Source of the DNA: Nitrospirota bacterium
Lineage (GTDB): Bacteria > Nitrospirota > Thermodesulfovibrionia > Thermodesulfovibrionales > UBA1546
NCBI GenBank assembly: GCA_009773185.1
Contig: WPIF01000018.1
Span: 1 to 57,726 of the forward strand
DNA: 57,726 nt
Direction: 5' to 3'
The notes below the pieces were generated by a model. That model saw nothing but the letters and a program-made list of their open reading frames with translations. It ran no database searches and was not told the DNA's origin. The position numbers and the translations under genes were made by a program. Numbering within the stretch: position 1 is the first letter of the stretch; the number at the start of each line of letters is the position of its first letter. Positions 1 through 6,541 of the stretch are shown piece by piece.

Positions 1-23
1 CTCCTTTTACGCGCATGTTTTTC

Positions 24-92
24 CGGTAACATGCATTATGAGTCAACGATTCCTTTTTATCCTTTACTTCGGTAACATTTATTGTGAGGCAA
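24..92. repeat. Imperfect direct repeat pair, 46-nt spacing
   Basis: Two 23-nt segments, 24-46 and 70-92, both begin CGGTAACAT and agree at about 19 of 23 positions. No gene is visible in 1-147 apart from this pair and a TATAAT box at 136-141. The pair may be the end of a longer array outside the window. Its function is unknown. Confidence 0.4.
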
Positions 93-147
93 TTCGCTTC
101 TGCTTTTCAAAGAACACTTTCCGTTCAAAATAAATTATAATTACTTT

Positions 148-495
148 ATGCGCATACAATATTTCCTTTATTTCCTGTTCGGGGGCATTATCACAAGCGG
201 GGTCACTTATCTCGCACACCAGTCAAAGGGACTGCTGGCGGCCTTTGTAGGAACGCTGCCGCTGATAACAATCAGCACTTTTGTGCTTATACATTTTCAC
301 AGCGGCCAGGGCGCGGTGCTGGCTTATGCAAAAGGGCTTATTGTCATGATATTCCCGTGGATGGTCTTTATCCTCTCAGTCATCTTCCTCATGCCCAGGA
401 TAGCGTTTATCTATGCTTTGCTTGCGGGTTTTTGCCTCCAGTTGGCAGCTGCTTTTTTGATCTTTGCATTGTCCGGGGATTTCCTGAAGTTCTGA
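148..495 (+). CDS. Small integral membrane protein, DUF3147/GlpM-like
   Basis: This is a 115-residue, very hydrophobic protein with about four membrane segments (roughly residues 3-20, 28-50, 60-82 and 87-110). Polar loops are very short, and a Pro-Trp pair sits near residue 70. Length and layout resemble the GlpM/DUF3147 group of inner-membrane proteins of unknown function. That assignment is from general resemblance only. There is no Shine-Dalgarno sequence; a TATAAT at 136-141 lies six bases before the ATG, so the transcript may be leaderless. The gene stands alone, with repeat-rich DNA downstream. Confidence 0.6.
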   Translation: MRIQYFLYFLFGGIITSGVTYLAHQSKGLLAAFVGTLPLITISTFVLIHFHSGQGAVLAYAKGLIVMIFPWMVFILSVIFLMPRIAFIYALLAGFCLQLAAAFLIFALSGDFLKF

Positions 496-515
496 TGTGG
501 CTTTTGAGCCTCTCC

Positions 516-547
516 CTTCACCTACTCACCCATTCACCTATTCACCT
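516..547 (-). repeat. Degenerate octamer array (GTGAATRG type)
   Basis: On the minus strand this reads as successive 8-nt units of the form GTGAATAG, GTGAATGG, GTGAGTAG, GTGAAGGG. The same unit recurs at 1195-1219 and inside the coding region at 17878-17925. Confidence 0.75.
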
Positions 548-600
548 GTTTTTCATCCCACAGATAATTCTTGTTTTTCATAGTTATAACGTCTATCATT
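524..600. repeat. Left copy of ~80-nt direct repeat flanking the ORF6N gene
   Basis: The segment contains TTTTTCATCCCACAGATAAT followed by TTGTTTTTCAT and a run ending ATCATTA. It closely matches 1197-1272 on the other side of the ORF6N gene. It lies just upstream of that gene and probably carries its promoter. Confidence 0.75.
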
Positions 601-624
601 AAGTGAATTTTGGGGGATGGGCGA

Positions 625-1176
625 ATGAAAGAACTTATTCCAGTTGAGATAATAGAGAAAAAAATCTATCTGGTTCGTGGTCAGAAGGTCATGCTCAGCT
701 CTGACCTTGCAGCGTTATACTGTGTTGAGCCAAAAGTCCTGATACAGTCAGTTAAGAGAAACATCGAACGGTTTCCCGCAGATTTCATGTTTCAGCTTTC
801 AAATCAAGAGTTTGTCAACTTGAAGTCACAAATTGTGACTTCAAGTTGGGGCGGTATTCGCCGTGCTAACCCGTATGCTTTTACTGAACAGGGTGTTGCA
901 ATGCTTTCAAGTGTTCTGAGAAGTAAGCGGGCTATTGAAGTCAATATTCATATTATGAGGGCGTTCGTTAAATTACGGGAACTGATGGCGACACATAAAG
1001 AACTTGCCCGTAAACTCGCTGACATGGAAAAGAAATACGACGCACAATTCAAAGTCGTGTTTGATGCTATCCGACAGCTTATGGCGCCGCCGGAAACAAA
1101 GAAAAGGAAGATCGGGTTTGAGGTCAGGGAGAGCAGGGCGAGATACGGGGCATCCGGGCGCAAGAAATCGAGATAG
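625..1176 (+). CDS. ORF6N domain-containing protein
   Basis: This 183-residue protein starts at the ATG at 625, which follows a GGGGG-rich ribosome-binding stretch; a TTG 15 bases earlier is a weaker start. Residues about 5-90 match the ORF6N (KilA-N-associated) domain: an early strand with [15 protein letters not shown], then [10 protein letters not shown], and [18 protein letters not shown] helical, charged tail ([21 protein letters not shown]) probably forms a coiled coil. ORF6N proteins occur in phages and mobile regions and are thought to bind DNA; the role here is unknown. The gene is bracketed by direct repeats (524-600 and 1197-1272), which suggests a mobile or duplicated cassette. 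Confidence 0.85.
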   Translation: MKELIPVEIIEKKIYLVRGQKVMLSSDLAALYCVEPKVLIQSVKRNIERFPADFMFQLSNQEFVNLKSQIVTSSWGGIRRANPYAFTEQGVAMLSSVLRSKRAIEVNIHIMRAFVKLRELMATHKELARKLADMEKKYDAQFKVVFDAIRQLMAPPETKKRKIGFEVRESRARYGASGRKKSR

Positions 1177-1194
1177 CTTTGCAGTTTCCCGCGC

Positions 1195-1280
1195 TATTCA
1201 CCCATTCACCTATTCACCGTTTTTCATCCCACAGATAATCCTTGTTTTTCATGGGGCAAAGTATTATCATTAGTTAATTT
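1195..1280. repeat. Right copy of ~80-nt direct repeat, with octamer array
   Basis: This segment repeats 524-600: a GTGAATRG octamer array on the minus strand (1195-1219), then TTTTTCATCCCACAGATAAT and TTGTTTTTCAT. It is followed by an AGAGGGATGATTGATGG stretch resembling the ribosome-binding region of the ORF6N gene, but no second ORF6N gene follows. The rest of 1281-1410 holds nothing I can assign. Confidence 0.75.
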
Positions 1281-1410
1281 TTAGAGGGATGATTGATGGG
1301 AGAAAGAGGAGATGAAAAGTGTTATTGCAAGACCTGACCCTGTTCTGTCCTCATGATCTAGAGCAACAGACGGGCGAAAAATGGACTGGTTATCTTGATA
1401 AATACAAACA

Positions 1411-1872
1411 GTGATAAATAAGAAAGAATTTAAAAAAGCAATAGCCGAGCCACTCAGAGCATCTGGATTTCTCAGTAGGGGGCAGACTTGGTATTTAGAT
1501 GGGCAGGATGCTATTGCTATAATTAACATTCAAAAGTATGAATACAGTGAGATGTATTTTATCAATGTGGCTTTTTGGCTTAAGGCGCTTGGCTATATGG
1601 AATTTCCTCCGGCGCATAAATGTCATCTTGATTTTAGAGTAGAGTCTCTTTTCCCTCAACACAGAGAATTGCTTATAGCTTCGTGCACGTTAACCGAGGC
1701 AGATGAAGATAACGTGAGATGGCTGAAAGCTTTTATTGTAGATGAATTAGTCCCGTTTTGTCGTGAATGTTTGCAGCAATCACAACTTAAAATCTTCTAT
1801 AAGGAAGGCCGTTTTTTAGAAGGTATGGTAAGAAAAGAAGCAAAAACTGTTCTGTCCAATGGCTCGTCTTAG
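1411..1872 (+). CDS. DUF4304 domain-containing protein
   Basis: The gene encodes 153 residues and starts at GTG 1411. The pattern is that of DUF4304: an N-terminal helix (KEFKKAIAEPLRASGF), a strand pair with RGQTWYLDG, then AIAIINIQKYEYSEMYFINV and FWLKALG. The family is common in bacterial accessory regions and has no established function. It has no obvious operon partner and no signal peptide. It sits between the ORF6N cassette and the AbiE pair, in the repeat-rich accessory zone. Confidence 0.7.
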   Translation: MINKKEFKKAIAEPLRASGFLSRGQTWYLDGQDAIAIINIQKYEYSEMYFINVAFWLKALGYMEFPPAHKCHLDFRVESLFPQHRELLIASCTLTEADEDNVRWLKAFIVDELVPFCRECLQQSQLKIFYKEGRFLEGMVRKEAKTVLSNGSS

Positions 1873-1942
1873 GAGGAGGTAGGGCTTGCAATACAACATC
1901 CCCTCTTTTAGCAAGCGTGAAAGCGCTCAAAAAAATAGTGTA

Positions 1943-2105
1943 GAAGTTCCATAGTCCATAGAGCCATAGCACAGCTCGCCTCGGCGAGTCACTTCGTGAA
2001 AGTTCGGAAGTGCAATAGTCAAAAGTGCAGTGGCCCCGGCGGCTCTACGCGGTACTTCGAGAAGCCAAAAGTGCCATAGTTCCATAGTGCCAAAGCTTCA
2101 AAGTA
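1943..2105. repeat. WAG-phased octamer arrays in intergenic region
   Basis: A TAG or AAG triplet recurs nearly every 8 nt: at 1945, 1953, 1960 and 1968, and again at 2062, 2069, 2077, 2085, 2093 and 2101. The motif CATAGTCCATAGAGCC at 1951-1966 recurs near 5699. The interval 1873-2226 has no gene; it holds these arrays and then the AbiE regulatory region. Confidence 0.7.
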
Positions 2106-2171
2106 TATCCAATAAGCAATACTTCATATATTAAATGAACTCTGACGCAAATAATATGCTTAACTTTAGTA

Positions 2172-2212
2172 TATAATTTATGCTATAGTTCAGCTATAAG
2201 ATGAACTATAGC
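2172..2212 (+). promoter_or_regulatory. AbiE operator: 11-bp inverted repeat downstream of a -10 box
   Basis: A perfect inverted repeat, GCTATAGTTCA (2182-2192) and TGAACTATAGC (2202-2212), is separated by 9 nt. It lies just downstream of a TATAAT box (2172-2177) and upstream of the antitoxin start. A further TGAACT half-site is at 2136-2141. AbiEi antitoxins are known to repress their own operon by binding inverted repeats in the promoter, so this is the likely operator. The -35 element is weak. Confidence 0.65.
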
Positions 2213-2226
2213 TCTTTTGATATACT

Positions 2227-3069
2227 ATGGAAACTCTGACAGGTATAGGGAAGGAAGACAGAAAGCGGCTTTCGGAGCTGTTCCGGGAGACGAAAGGCAC
2301 CATCTCGGTCACGGATGCTGCCGACATACTGAAAATCACTTCGACCGATGCAGCAAAGATGCTTTCCCGCTGGGCAAAGAAAGGCTGGCTTTCACGTGTG
2401 CGCCGAGGCTTGTATATTCGTGTAGCCTTTGAATCCCGTACAACCGATATTTCGTTGGAAGACGCATGGATTATTGCTGAGCGGTTATATTCTCCCTGCT
2501 ACATTGGCGGATGGAGTGCAGTAGAATATTGGGACTTAACAGAGCAAGTATTCCGTACTGTAGTGGTCATGACAACACAAAAACCGAGAGAACGTAATCC
2601 CATAATCAAAGGAACAAATTTTTTACTGAGGACTATATCTGAGAAGGAAATGTTTGGACTTAAACCTGTTTGGAGAGGACAGGTAAAGATATCTGTGTCT
2701 GATCCCTCGCGTACAATTCTTGATACGCTGGACGACCCCAGACTTGGAGGCGGAATACGTTCTGTTGCAGATATGTTTAGCAATTACCTGAAATCAGAGA
2801 ACAAAGACCTAAAGTTGTTGATCGAATATGCTAAGCGTTTAGGAAATGGCGCTGTCTTTAAACGCCTTGGTTTCTTATTAGAGCGTTTTGCTTCAGACCA
2901 GATATCTTTTATCAATGACTGCAAATCCCAACTTACTACAGGGAATGTTAAACTTGATCCAGCGCTGGAGTCTGACAGGCTGATTACACGATGGAGATTG
3001 TGGGTGCCGGAAAGTTGGGCAAATCCCGAAAGAAAACTTACGCCTTCAAACGGGACAAGGGAGAAATGA
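2227..3069 (+). CDS. abiEi: Type IV toxin-antitoxin system antitoxin, AbiEi family
   Basis: This is a 280-residue protein. An N-terminal winged helix-turn-helix (about 12-65) includes ISVTDAADILKI, AAKMLSRWAKKGWLSRV and RRGLYIRV, typical of AbiEi. The C-terminal domain contains the family signatures YIGGWSAVEYWDLTEQ and the SDPSRTILDTLDDP segment. AbiEi represses its operon and counters the nucleotidyltransferase toxin AbiEii without binding it directly. It starts at ATG 2227 with no clear Shine-Dalgarno. The toxin gene begins one base after its stop, indicating translational coupling. The inverted repeat at 2182-2212 is the probable autoregulatory site. Confidence 0.92.
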   Translation: METLTGIGKEDRKRLSELFRETKGTISVTDAADILKITSTDAAKMLSRWAKKGWLSRVRRGLYIRVAFESRTTDISLEDAWIIAERLYSPCYIGGWSAVEYWDLTEQVFRTVVVMTTQKPRERNPIIKGTNFLLRTISEKEMFGLKPVWRGQVKISVSDPSRTILDTLDDPRLGGGIRSVADMFSNYLKSENKDLKLLIEYAKRLGNGAVFKRLGFLLERFASDQISFINDCKSQLTTGNVKLDPALESDRLITRWRLWVPESWANPERKLTPSNGTREK

Positions 3070-3070
3070 T

Positions 3071-4504
3071 TTGATCGGCCGCAATGAAATAATGGATTTC
3101 TCCAGAGAGTTTATCCTCACAGCAAATGTTATTGAAAAAGACTATGTGCTTGGATGGGTATTGGCTGGAATTTCTAACCATCCTGAACTGAGTAAAAGCT
3201 GGGTGTTCAAAGGCGGTACTTGTTTAAAGAAATGCTATTTTGAGACATATCGCTTTTCCGAGGATCTGGATTTCACCGTCATTAATTCCGAGCATCAAAA
3301 TGAAAGTTTTTTAATCAATGTCTTCAAAGAGGTTGCTGATTGGGTTTACGAGGCAACTGGCATTGAAATTCCGAAGGAAACAATCCGTTTCGAAGTTTAT
3401 ACAAATCCACGAGGCAAAATATCAGTGCAAGGCAGAATTAGTTATCGCGGCCCGTTGCAACCGGGAGGCGCTCTGCCACGTATAAAATTAGATTTAACTG
3501 ATGATGAGGTTTTAGTTCTCGCTTCTGTCAATAGTGAAGTGCATCATCCGTACTCTGACAAACCGGAAAATGGGATTCAAGTTCAGGCCTATGGCTTTGA
3601 AGAACTTTTTGCAGAAAAGATTAGGGCGCTGGCAGAGCGGTTGAGGCCTCGTGACCTTTATGATGTGATTCATTTGCACCGGCATGACAATACGAAACAT
3701 GGGCGTGACATTATTTTGAGCGCACTCGAAAAGAAATGCAGTTTTAAAGGTATATCTGTGCCAACAATGGATATTCTCGAGAACAAACCGGAACGGGAAG
3801 AATTACAAACAGAATGGGAAAACATGCTGGGACATCAAGTGCCTGTGCTACCCCCTTTTGAGCAATTCTGGGAAGAGCTTCCGGCATTATTTGAGTGGTT
3901 ATATCGCGCAGTTGTCAAACCAGCACCTTCTTTTATGGCAGTTATGGGAGATGCAATTGATACGGCATGGCATCCTCCAGCAATGTCTCAGGCTTGGCAT
4001 ATATCAGCGCCGATCGAGGCAATACGCTTTGCTGCTGCGAACCGATTGTGCGTAGATTTGACTTATCAAGGGAGTCGCCGTTTGATAGAGCCATACTCAT
4101 TACGTCGTACGCGCGATGGAAACTTGTTGCTCTATACAGTAAAGCATAATACAGGAGAAAATAGATCATACAGGGTTGACCGAATTCAAGGCGCTCAAAT
4201 TACAAAGATTCCGTTTACCCCACGATATGTAATTGAGTTGACAACCGCGGGTTCGATCTCTGCTCCGTCGACTAACGCAAGAATAGGGGGAATTGCCAGT
4301 GTAAGACCGCAGTCAATTATATCATCTGGCAGAAGACCAAAAAGTTCTACGTCAGATTACGGTCCTAAATATGTTTTCGAGTGCAGTTATTGTGGTAAAA
4401 AGTTTACCCATAAAACGAATGATTCTAAACTAAGCAAGCATAAAGACAAAGATGGATATCCTTGTCTTGGCCGCACTGGATTTTTTGTCGACATGAGGTA
4501 TTAA
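3071..4504 (+). CDS. abiEii: AbiEii-family nucleotidyltransferase toxin with WYL-like and zinc-finger tail
   Basis: The protein has 477 residues, starts at TTG 3071 and is preceded by AGGGAG. The N-terminal ~290 residues are AbiEii: VFKGGTCLKK (KGGT at 47-50), RFSEDLDFTV (SEDLD at 63-67) and the EKIRALAERLRPRDLYDV motif, the nucleotidyltransferase core that inactivates tRNA or other targets in characterised members. Most AbiEii proteins end near residue 300. This one continues with a WYL-like domain (about 313-390: VDLTYQG, RLIEPYSLRR, RSYRVDRIQG) and a C-terminal Cys/His cluster (C438, C441, then His residues and C466) resembling a zinc finger. The added domains suggest built-in ligand or nucleic-acid sensing; that is inference. 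Confidence 0.88.
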   Translation: MIGRNEIMDFSREFILTANVIEKDYVLGWVLAGISNHPELSKSWVFKGGTCLKKCYFETYRFSEDLDFTVINSEHQNESFLINVFKEVADWVYEATGIEIPKETIRFEVYTNPRGKISVQGRISYRGPLQPGGALPRIKLDLTDDEVLVLASVNSEVHHPYSDKPENGIQVQAYGFEELFAEKIRALAERLRPRDLYDVIHLHRHDNTKHGRDIILSALEKKCSFKGISVPTMDILENKPEREELQTEWENMLGHQVPVLPPFEQFWEELPALFEWLYRAVVKPAPSFMAVMGDAIDTAWHPPAMSQAWHISAPIEAIRFAAANRLCVDLTYQGSRRLIEPYSLRRTRDGNLLLYTVKHNTGENRSYRVDRIQGAQITKIPFTPRYVIELTTAGSISAPSTNARIGGIASVRPQSIISSGRRPKSSTSDYGPKYVFECSYCGKKFTHKTNDSKLSKHKDKDGYPCLGRTGFFVDMRY

Positions 4505-4527
4505 ACGGGGATTTGGCAGAGCGTTGC

Positions 4528-4558
4528 TGAAGTGACAAAAAGTGCAGAAGTCAAAAGT
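4528..4558. repeat. Short AAG-phased array
   Basis: AAG triplets occur at 4530, 4540, 4548 and 4555, within GTGCAGAAGTCAAAAGTTC. This is a weaker member of the octamer family seen at 4871-4943 and 6465-6541. It lies just after the AbiEii stop. Confidence 0.55.
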
Positions 4559-4612
4559 TCAACGTATATGCTTTTTATTGTAAAATAAAGCACACACAAA
4601 AGAGGTGATAAG

Positions 4613-4789
4613 ATGCCATCTAAGAAAAGAATAAAATTTACCGAAGAGCCGATGGATAATCTCAGAGTTGTAAAGACGCTTATTCCAAAGAACGAGTTCT
4701 TTGAGCTTCAGAGATACGGCGCCAAAAAGGTAAGGAAACTGAAGCTGACAGAAAAAGTCATAGAGAAACTGATATTTGAAGACAGGTAA
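4613..4789 (+). CDS. Small basic hypothetical protein, 58 aa
   Basis: The reading frame ATG 4613 to TAA 4787-4789 encodes 58 residues and is preceded by AGAGGTGA at 4601-4608, a good ribosome-binding site. The protein is rich in Lys and Arg: it begins MPSKKRIKFTEEPMDNLRVV and ends LTEKVIEKLIFEDR. It could be a small antitoxin or DNA-binding protein, given the toxin-antitoxin surroundings, but no partner toxin follows and I recognise no family. The strong Shine-Dalgarno and amphipathic helices are the evidence that it is real. Confidence 0.55.
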   Translation: MPSKKRIKFTEEPMDNLRVVKTLIPKNEFFELQRYGAKKVRKLKLTEKVIEKLIFEDR

Positions 4790-4870
4790 TGTTGAATGGC
4801 ATTGGCATCACGAGAATCGCAGGATTTTTATATTCTTTCAGGAGATAAAGGCATTCCTGGTCTATAGCGC

Positions 4871-4943
4871 GGAAGTGCGGAAGGCTGGAAGTCGGGAAGC
4901 GGACAAGTACGCAAGTGGGAAAGAAGGCAAGCGGAGAAGCAAG
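4871..4943. repeat. Strict AAG-phased octamer array
   Basis: AAG triplets start at 4873, 4881, 4889, 4897, 4905, 4913, 4921, 4929 and 4937, exactly 8 nt apart nine times, with the other five bases varying (for example GCGGAAGT, GCGGAAGG, CTGGAAGT). It lies between the 58-aa gene and the 3' end of brnA. Confidence 0.85.
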
Positions 4944-4990
4944 CAGGCAGAAAAGTTAAAAGATAAATGAGCATGCTCGATCAGCTAAAT

Positions 4991-5257
4991 TTATGCTGAT
5001 TTTTTTTCGGTCTTTTCCTGCTTCACACGCTCGTGTAGCCAAACCTTTATCAATGCGCCCCTGTCAACGCCTATCCGCCGACGGATTTCATCTATATCAG
5101 CCACGAGAGACTCTGCAACATCGAGTGTCAGGCGCACCTTTTTCCCGTGATGGACAATCTTTGCCTTTGACATATCAATGAGGTCGTGGATGTCTTCTCC
5201 CGCGTCAAACCTTCTGTCGAATTCTATCGCGCTTTTAGCCTGTCTTTGCCTTGCCAT
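4991..5257 (-). CDS. brnA: BrnA-type antitoxin (CopG/RHH-like)
   Basis: This 88-residue protein is encoded directly after, and overlapping by 23 nt, the BrnT toxin gene, the standard order of brnTA operons. An N-terminal linker (EFDRRFDAGEDIHDLIDMSK) is followed by a ribbon-helix-helix-like segment (KKVRLTLDVAESLVADIDEI) and a Lys/Glu-rich tail. BrnA neutralises BrnT and represses the operon as a DNA-binding complex. The start at 5257 lies inside the end of brnT, implying coupled translation. Confidence 0.85.
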   Translation of the reverse strand: MARQRQAKSAIEFDRRFDAGEDIHDLIDMSKAKIVHHGKKVRLTLDVAESLVADIDEIRRRIGVDRGALIKVWLHERVKQEKTEKKSA

Positions 5258-5507
5258 ACAGTTTCTCCTCCTTTTCCCTCGAACGTCTAACCGATATTAT
5301 CCTGATAGTATTGCTTCGTATAGTATAAACGGCAGTCCATAATCTGCCCTGAAGTTTGGCAATGACGATGTTCCTCTTTTCGACAGGATGCGGTGCCTCT
5401 ATTTCAATCCGGTCTTCGTCAAGCCAAAGTTCCCTTGCCGTCTCAAAGTCAATGCCGTGCTTTTCTCTGTTAGCCTTGCTCTTTGCACCATCCCATTCAA
5501 ACTTCAT
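5235..5507 (-). CDS. brnT: BrnT family toxin (ribonuclease)
   Basis: This is a 90-residue protein with the BrnT pattern: FEWDGAKSKANREKHGIDFE at the N terminus, a central strand set (RNIVIAKLQGRLWTAVYTI) and the C-terminal IRIISVRRSREKEEKLY. BrnT is a RelE-like-fold ribonuclease that arrests translation; the C-terminal Arg residues belong to the active site in the family. It is first gene of a two-gene operon with brnA. A 16-bp palindrome and a TATAAT box upstream (5513-5547) form its probable autoregulated promoter. Confidence 0.92.
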   Translation of the reverse strand: MKFEWDGAKSKANREKHGIDFETARELWLDEDRIEIEAPHPVEKRNIVIAKLQGRLWTAVYTIRSNTIRIISVRRSREKEEKLYGKAKTG

Positions 5508-5512
5508 GATAT

Positions 5513-5547
5513 ATTATACATATTTTGACCATTATTTGTACAAATAA
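5513..5547 (-). promoter_or_regulatory. brnTA promoter with 16-bp palindromic operator
   Basis: On the minus strand a TATAAT box (complement of 5513-5518) lies just upstream of the brnT start. A perfect 16-bp palindrome, TTATTTGTACAAATAA (5532-5547), covers the -35 position. The BrnA-BrnT complex is known to repress its own promoter, so this is the likely binding site. Confidence 0.65.
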
Positions 5548-5555
5548 GTCCTATA

Positions 5556-5695
5556 GGCTAGAGGGAAGCGCGGAAGGCTGCACGTTGGCAATCAGGCAAG
5601 TAAGCAAGCGGGCTAGAGGGAAGCGCGGAAGGCTGCACGTTGGCAATCAGGCAAGTAAGCAAGCGGGAAAGAGGGCAAGCGCGGAAGAGCTGAAG
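5556..5695. repeat. 55-nt perfect tandem duplication built of octamers
   Basis: Two identical 55-nt units, 5556-5610 and 5611-5665, are followed by a degenerate partial third that includes AAGAGGGCAAGCGCGG. Within each unit AAG triplets fall on an 8-nt grid (5566, 5574, 5598, 5606). There are no spacers, so this is not a CRISPR array. The interval between brnT and the DsrE-like gene (5508-5856) holds the brnTA promoter and this array. Confidence 0.85.
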
Positions 5696-5856
5696 CCCCA
5701 TAGTCCATAGAGCCCATCTCACCGGAGAGACATTTTACCCTTGACATGACATCCAAATCGTGATAATTCTTGAACAAGAACGTGGAAAAGGAGATGATGT
5801 GGAGGATGAAAATATTGCCTAAGACGGGTACGTAAATGTTTTGAAAGGAGGATGAA

Positions 5857-6345
5857 ATGAAAAGGAAGATAGCCATTTTAATCTCGGTATTGATTGTTGC
5901 CGCGCTCATCCTGAGCGTCTCTGCTCCTGCCATGGCTAAGGCTTACTCCAAAGAAGCGAAGGCGGTGTTCGACTTTAGGGCGGGGAATGCAAAAAGCGCA
6001 TCGAGTCTTCTTACTCTCGTACACCAGACATATAAGGATATGGCTGCCAGGGGGAAGGACATGAAACCGTCCTTTGTCGTCGTGTTCATCGGCCCATCGG
6101 TAAAGCTCATATCGCATGACAAGACGGGGATGACTGAAGAGGATAAAAAAATAATGGACGAGATAGCCAACACGGTCGCGCTCATGTCCAAAGACAACAT
6201 CAGGCTTGAACTCTGACTCGTCGCCGCAAGGGTCATGGGTGTTGACCCCAAGACAGTGCTTTCGGAGATCAAGCATGTGGAAAGCGGCTGGATATCCCTT
6301 ATAGATTATCAGGCAAAAAGATATTCGCTGGTGCCCGTGTATTAA
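5857..6345 (+). CDS. DsrE-like selenoprotein, exported (in-frame TGA read as Sec120)
   Basis: The frame from ATG 5857 (ribosome-binding site AAAGGAGG) runs to TGA 6214-6216 and then continues open in the same frame to TAA 6343-6345, 162 residues in all. Residues 1-27 are a signal peptide ending at PAMAKA. The rest is a DsrE/DsrF-like fold: FVVVFIGPSVKLI, then the C-terminal LVAARVMGVDPKTVLSEI and GWISLIDYQAKRYSLVPVY, which are family hallmarks. The TGA falls where this family usually has Cys, after IRLEL. A SECIS-like hairpin at 6230-6248 follows. DsrE-family proteins carry sulfur on that residue; selenoprotein members have been reported in other bacteria. A plain nonsense mutation is the alternative. 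The Sec machinery is not in this window. Confidence 0.82.
6230..6248 (+). promoter_or_regulatory. Bacterial SECIS-like hairpin
   Basis: GGGTCA (6230-6235) pairs perfectly with TGACCC (6243-6248) around the 7-nt loop TGGGTGT. The loop begins 20 nt after the TGA and has a G in its first two bases. These are the published criteria for bacterial SECIS elements: apical loop about 16-37 nt from UGA, small loop with an early G. It lies inside the coding sequence, as bacterial SECIS elements do. Confidence 0.75.
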
Positions 6346-6351
6346 ACAGAA

Positions 6352-6373
6352 GGGCCGCGCAAAGGCGCGGCCC
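6352..6373 (+). terminator. GC-rich hairpin terminator after the DsrE-like gene
   Basis: GGGCCGCGC (6352-6360) pairs with GCGCGGCCC (6365-6373) around a 4-nt loop. It begins seven bases after the TAA at 6343-6345 and not after the TGA, supporting the longer reading frame. The T-rich stretch follows only loosely. Confidence 0.7.
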
Positions 6374-6464
6374 GCAGAAAAGCGCGAAAGAATTTTCAGA
6401 TTTTAATTTTTGATGAGATCTTGTTCTTTGCAGCCTTTTTAACTGATCTCTTGAGAATCAGCAG

Positions 6465-6541
6465 GAAAGCGGGCAAGTGCAAAAGCTATCAAGTACGCAA
6501 GTTCAAAAGCCAAAAGTACAAAAGTGCAGAAGACACTAAGC
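6465..6541. repeat. AAG-phased octamer array at the 3' end of higA
   Basis: AAG triplets start at 6467, 6475, 6483, 6491, 6499 and 6507, then after a 7-nt step at 6514, 6522, 6530 and 6538. The array runs into the stop codon of higA (6536-6538). The rest of 6374-6535 contains no gene. Confidence 0.85.

Noticed and set aside
1281-1410. A second ORF6N gene after the right direct repeat
   Set aside because: The ribosome-binding-like stretch is followed by stop codons within a few codons in the relevant frame and no ORF6N motif.
5556-5695. CRISPR-like tandem repeats
   Set aside because: The two 55-nt units are contiguous and identical, with no spacers and no cas genes; the sequence is an octamer-type array.
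5794-5835. 13-codon leader peptide upstream of the DsrE-like gene
   Set aside because: An AAAAGGAG precedes the ATG, but the peptide has no regulatory codons and no attenuator-like hairpins follow.
6214-6216. TGA as a true stop, leaving a truncated 119-aa protein or a pseudogene
   Set aside because: The frame stays open and matches the family after the TGA, a SECIS-like hairpin follows, and the terminator lies after the later TAA. A nonsense mutation remains possible but is less likely.
5878-6276. Antisense open frames across the DsrE-like gene
   Set aside because: They have no ribosome-binding site or family match and mirror the coding strand of a gene with clear domain signals.
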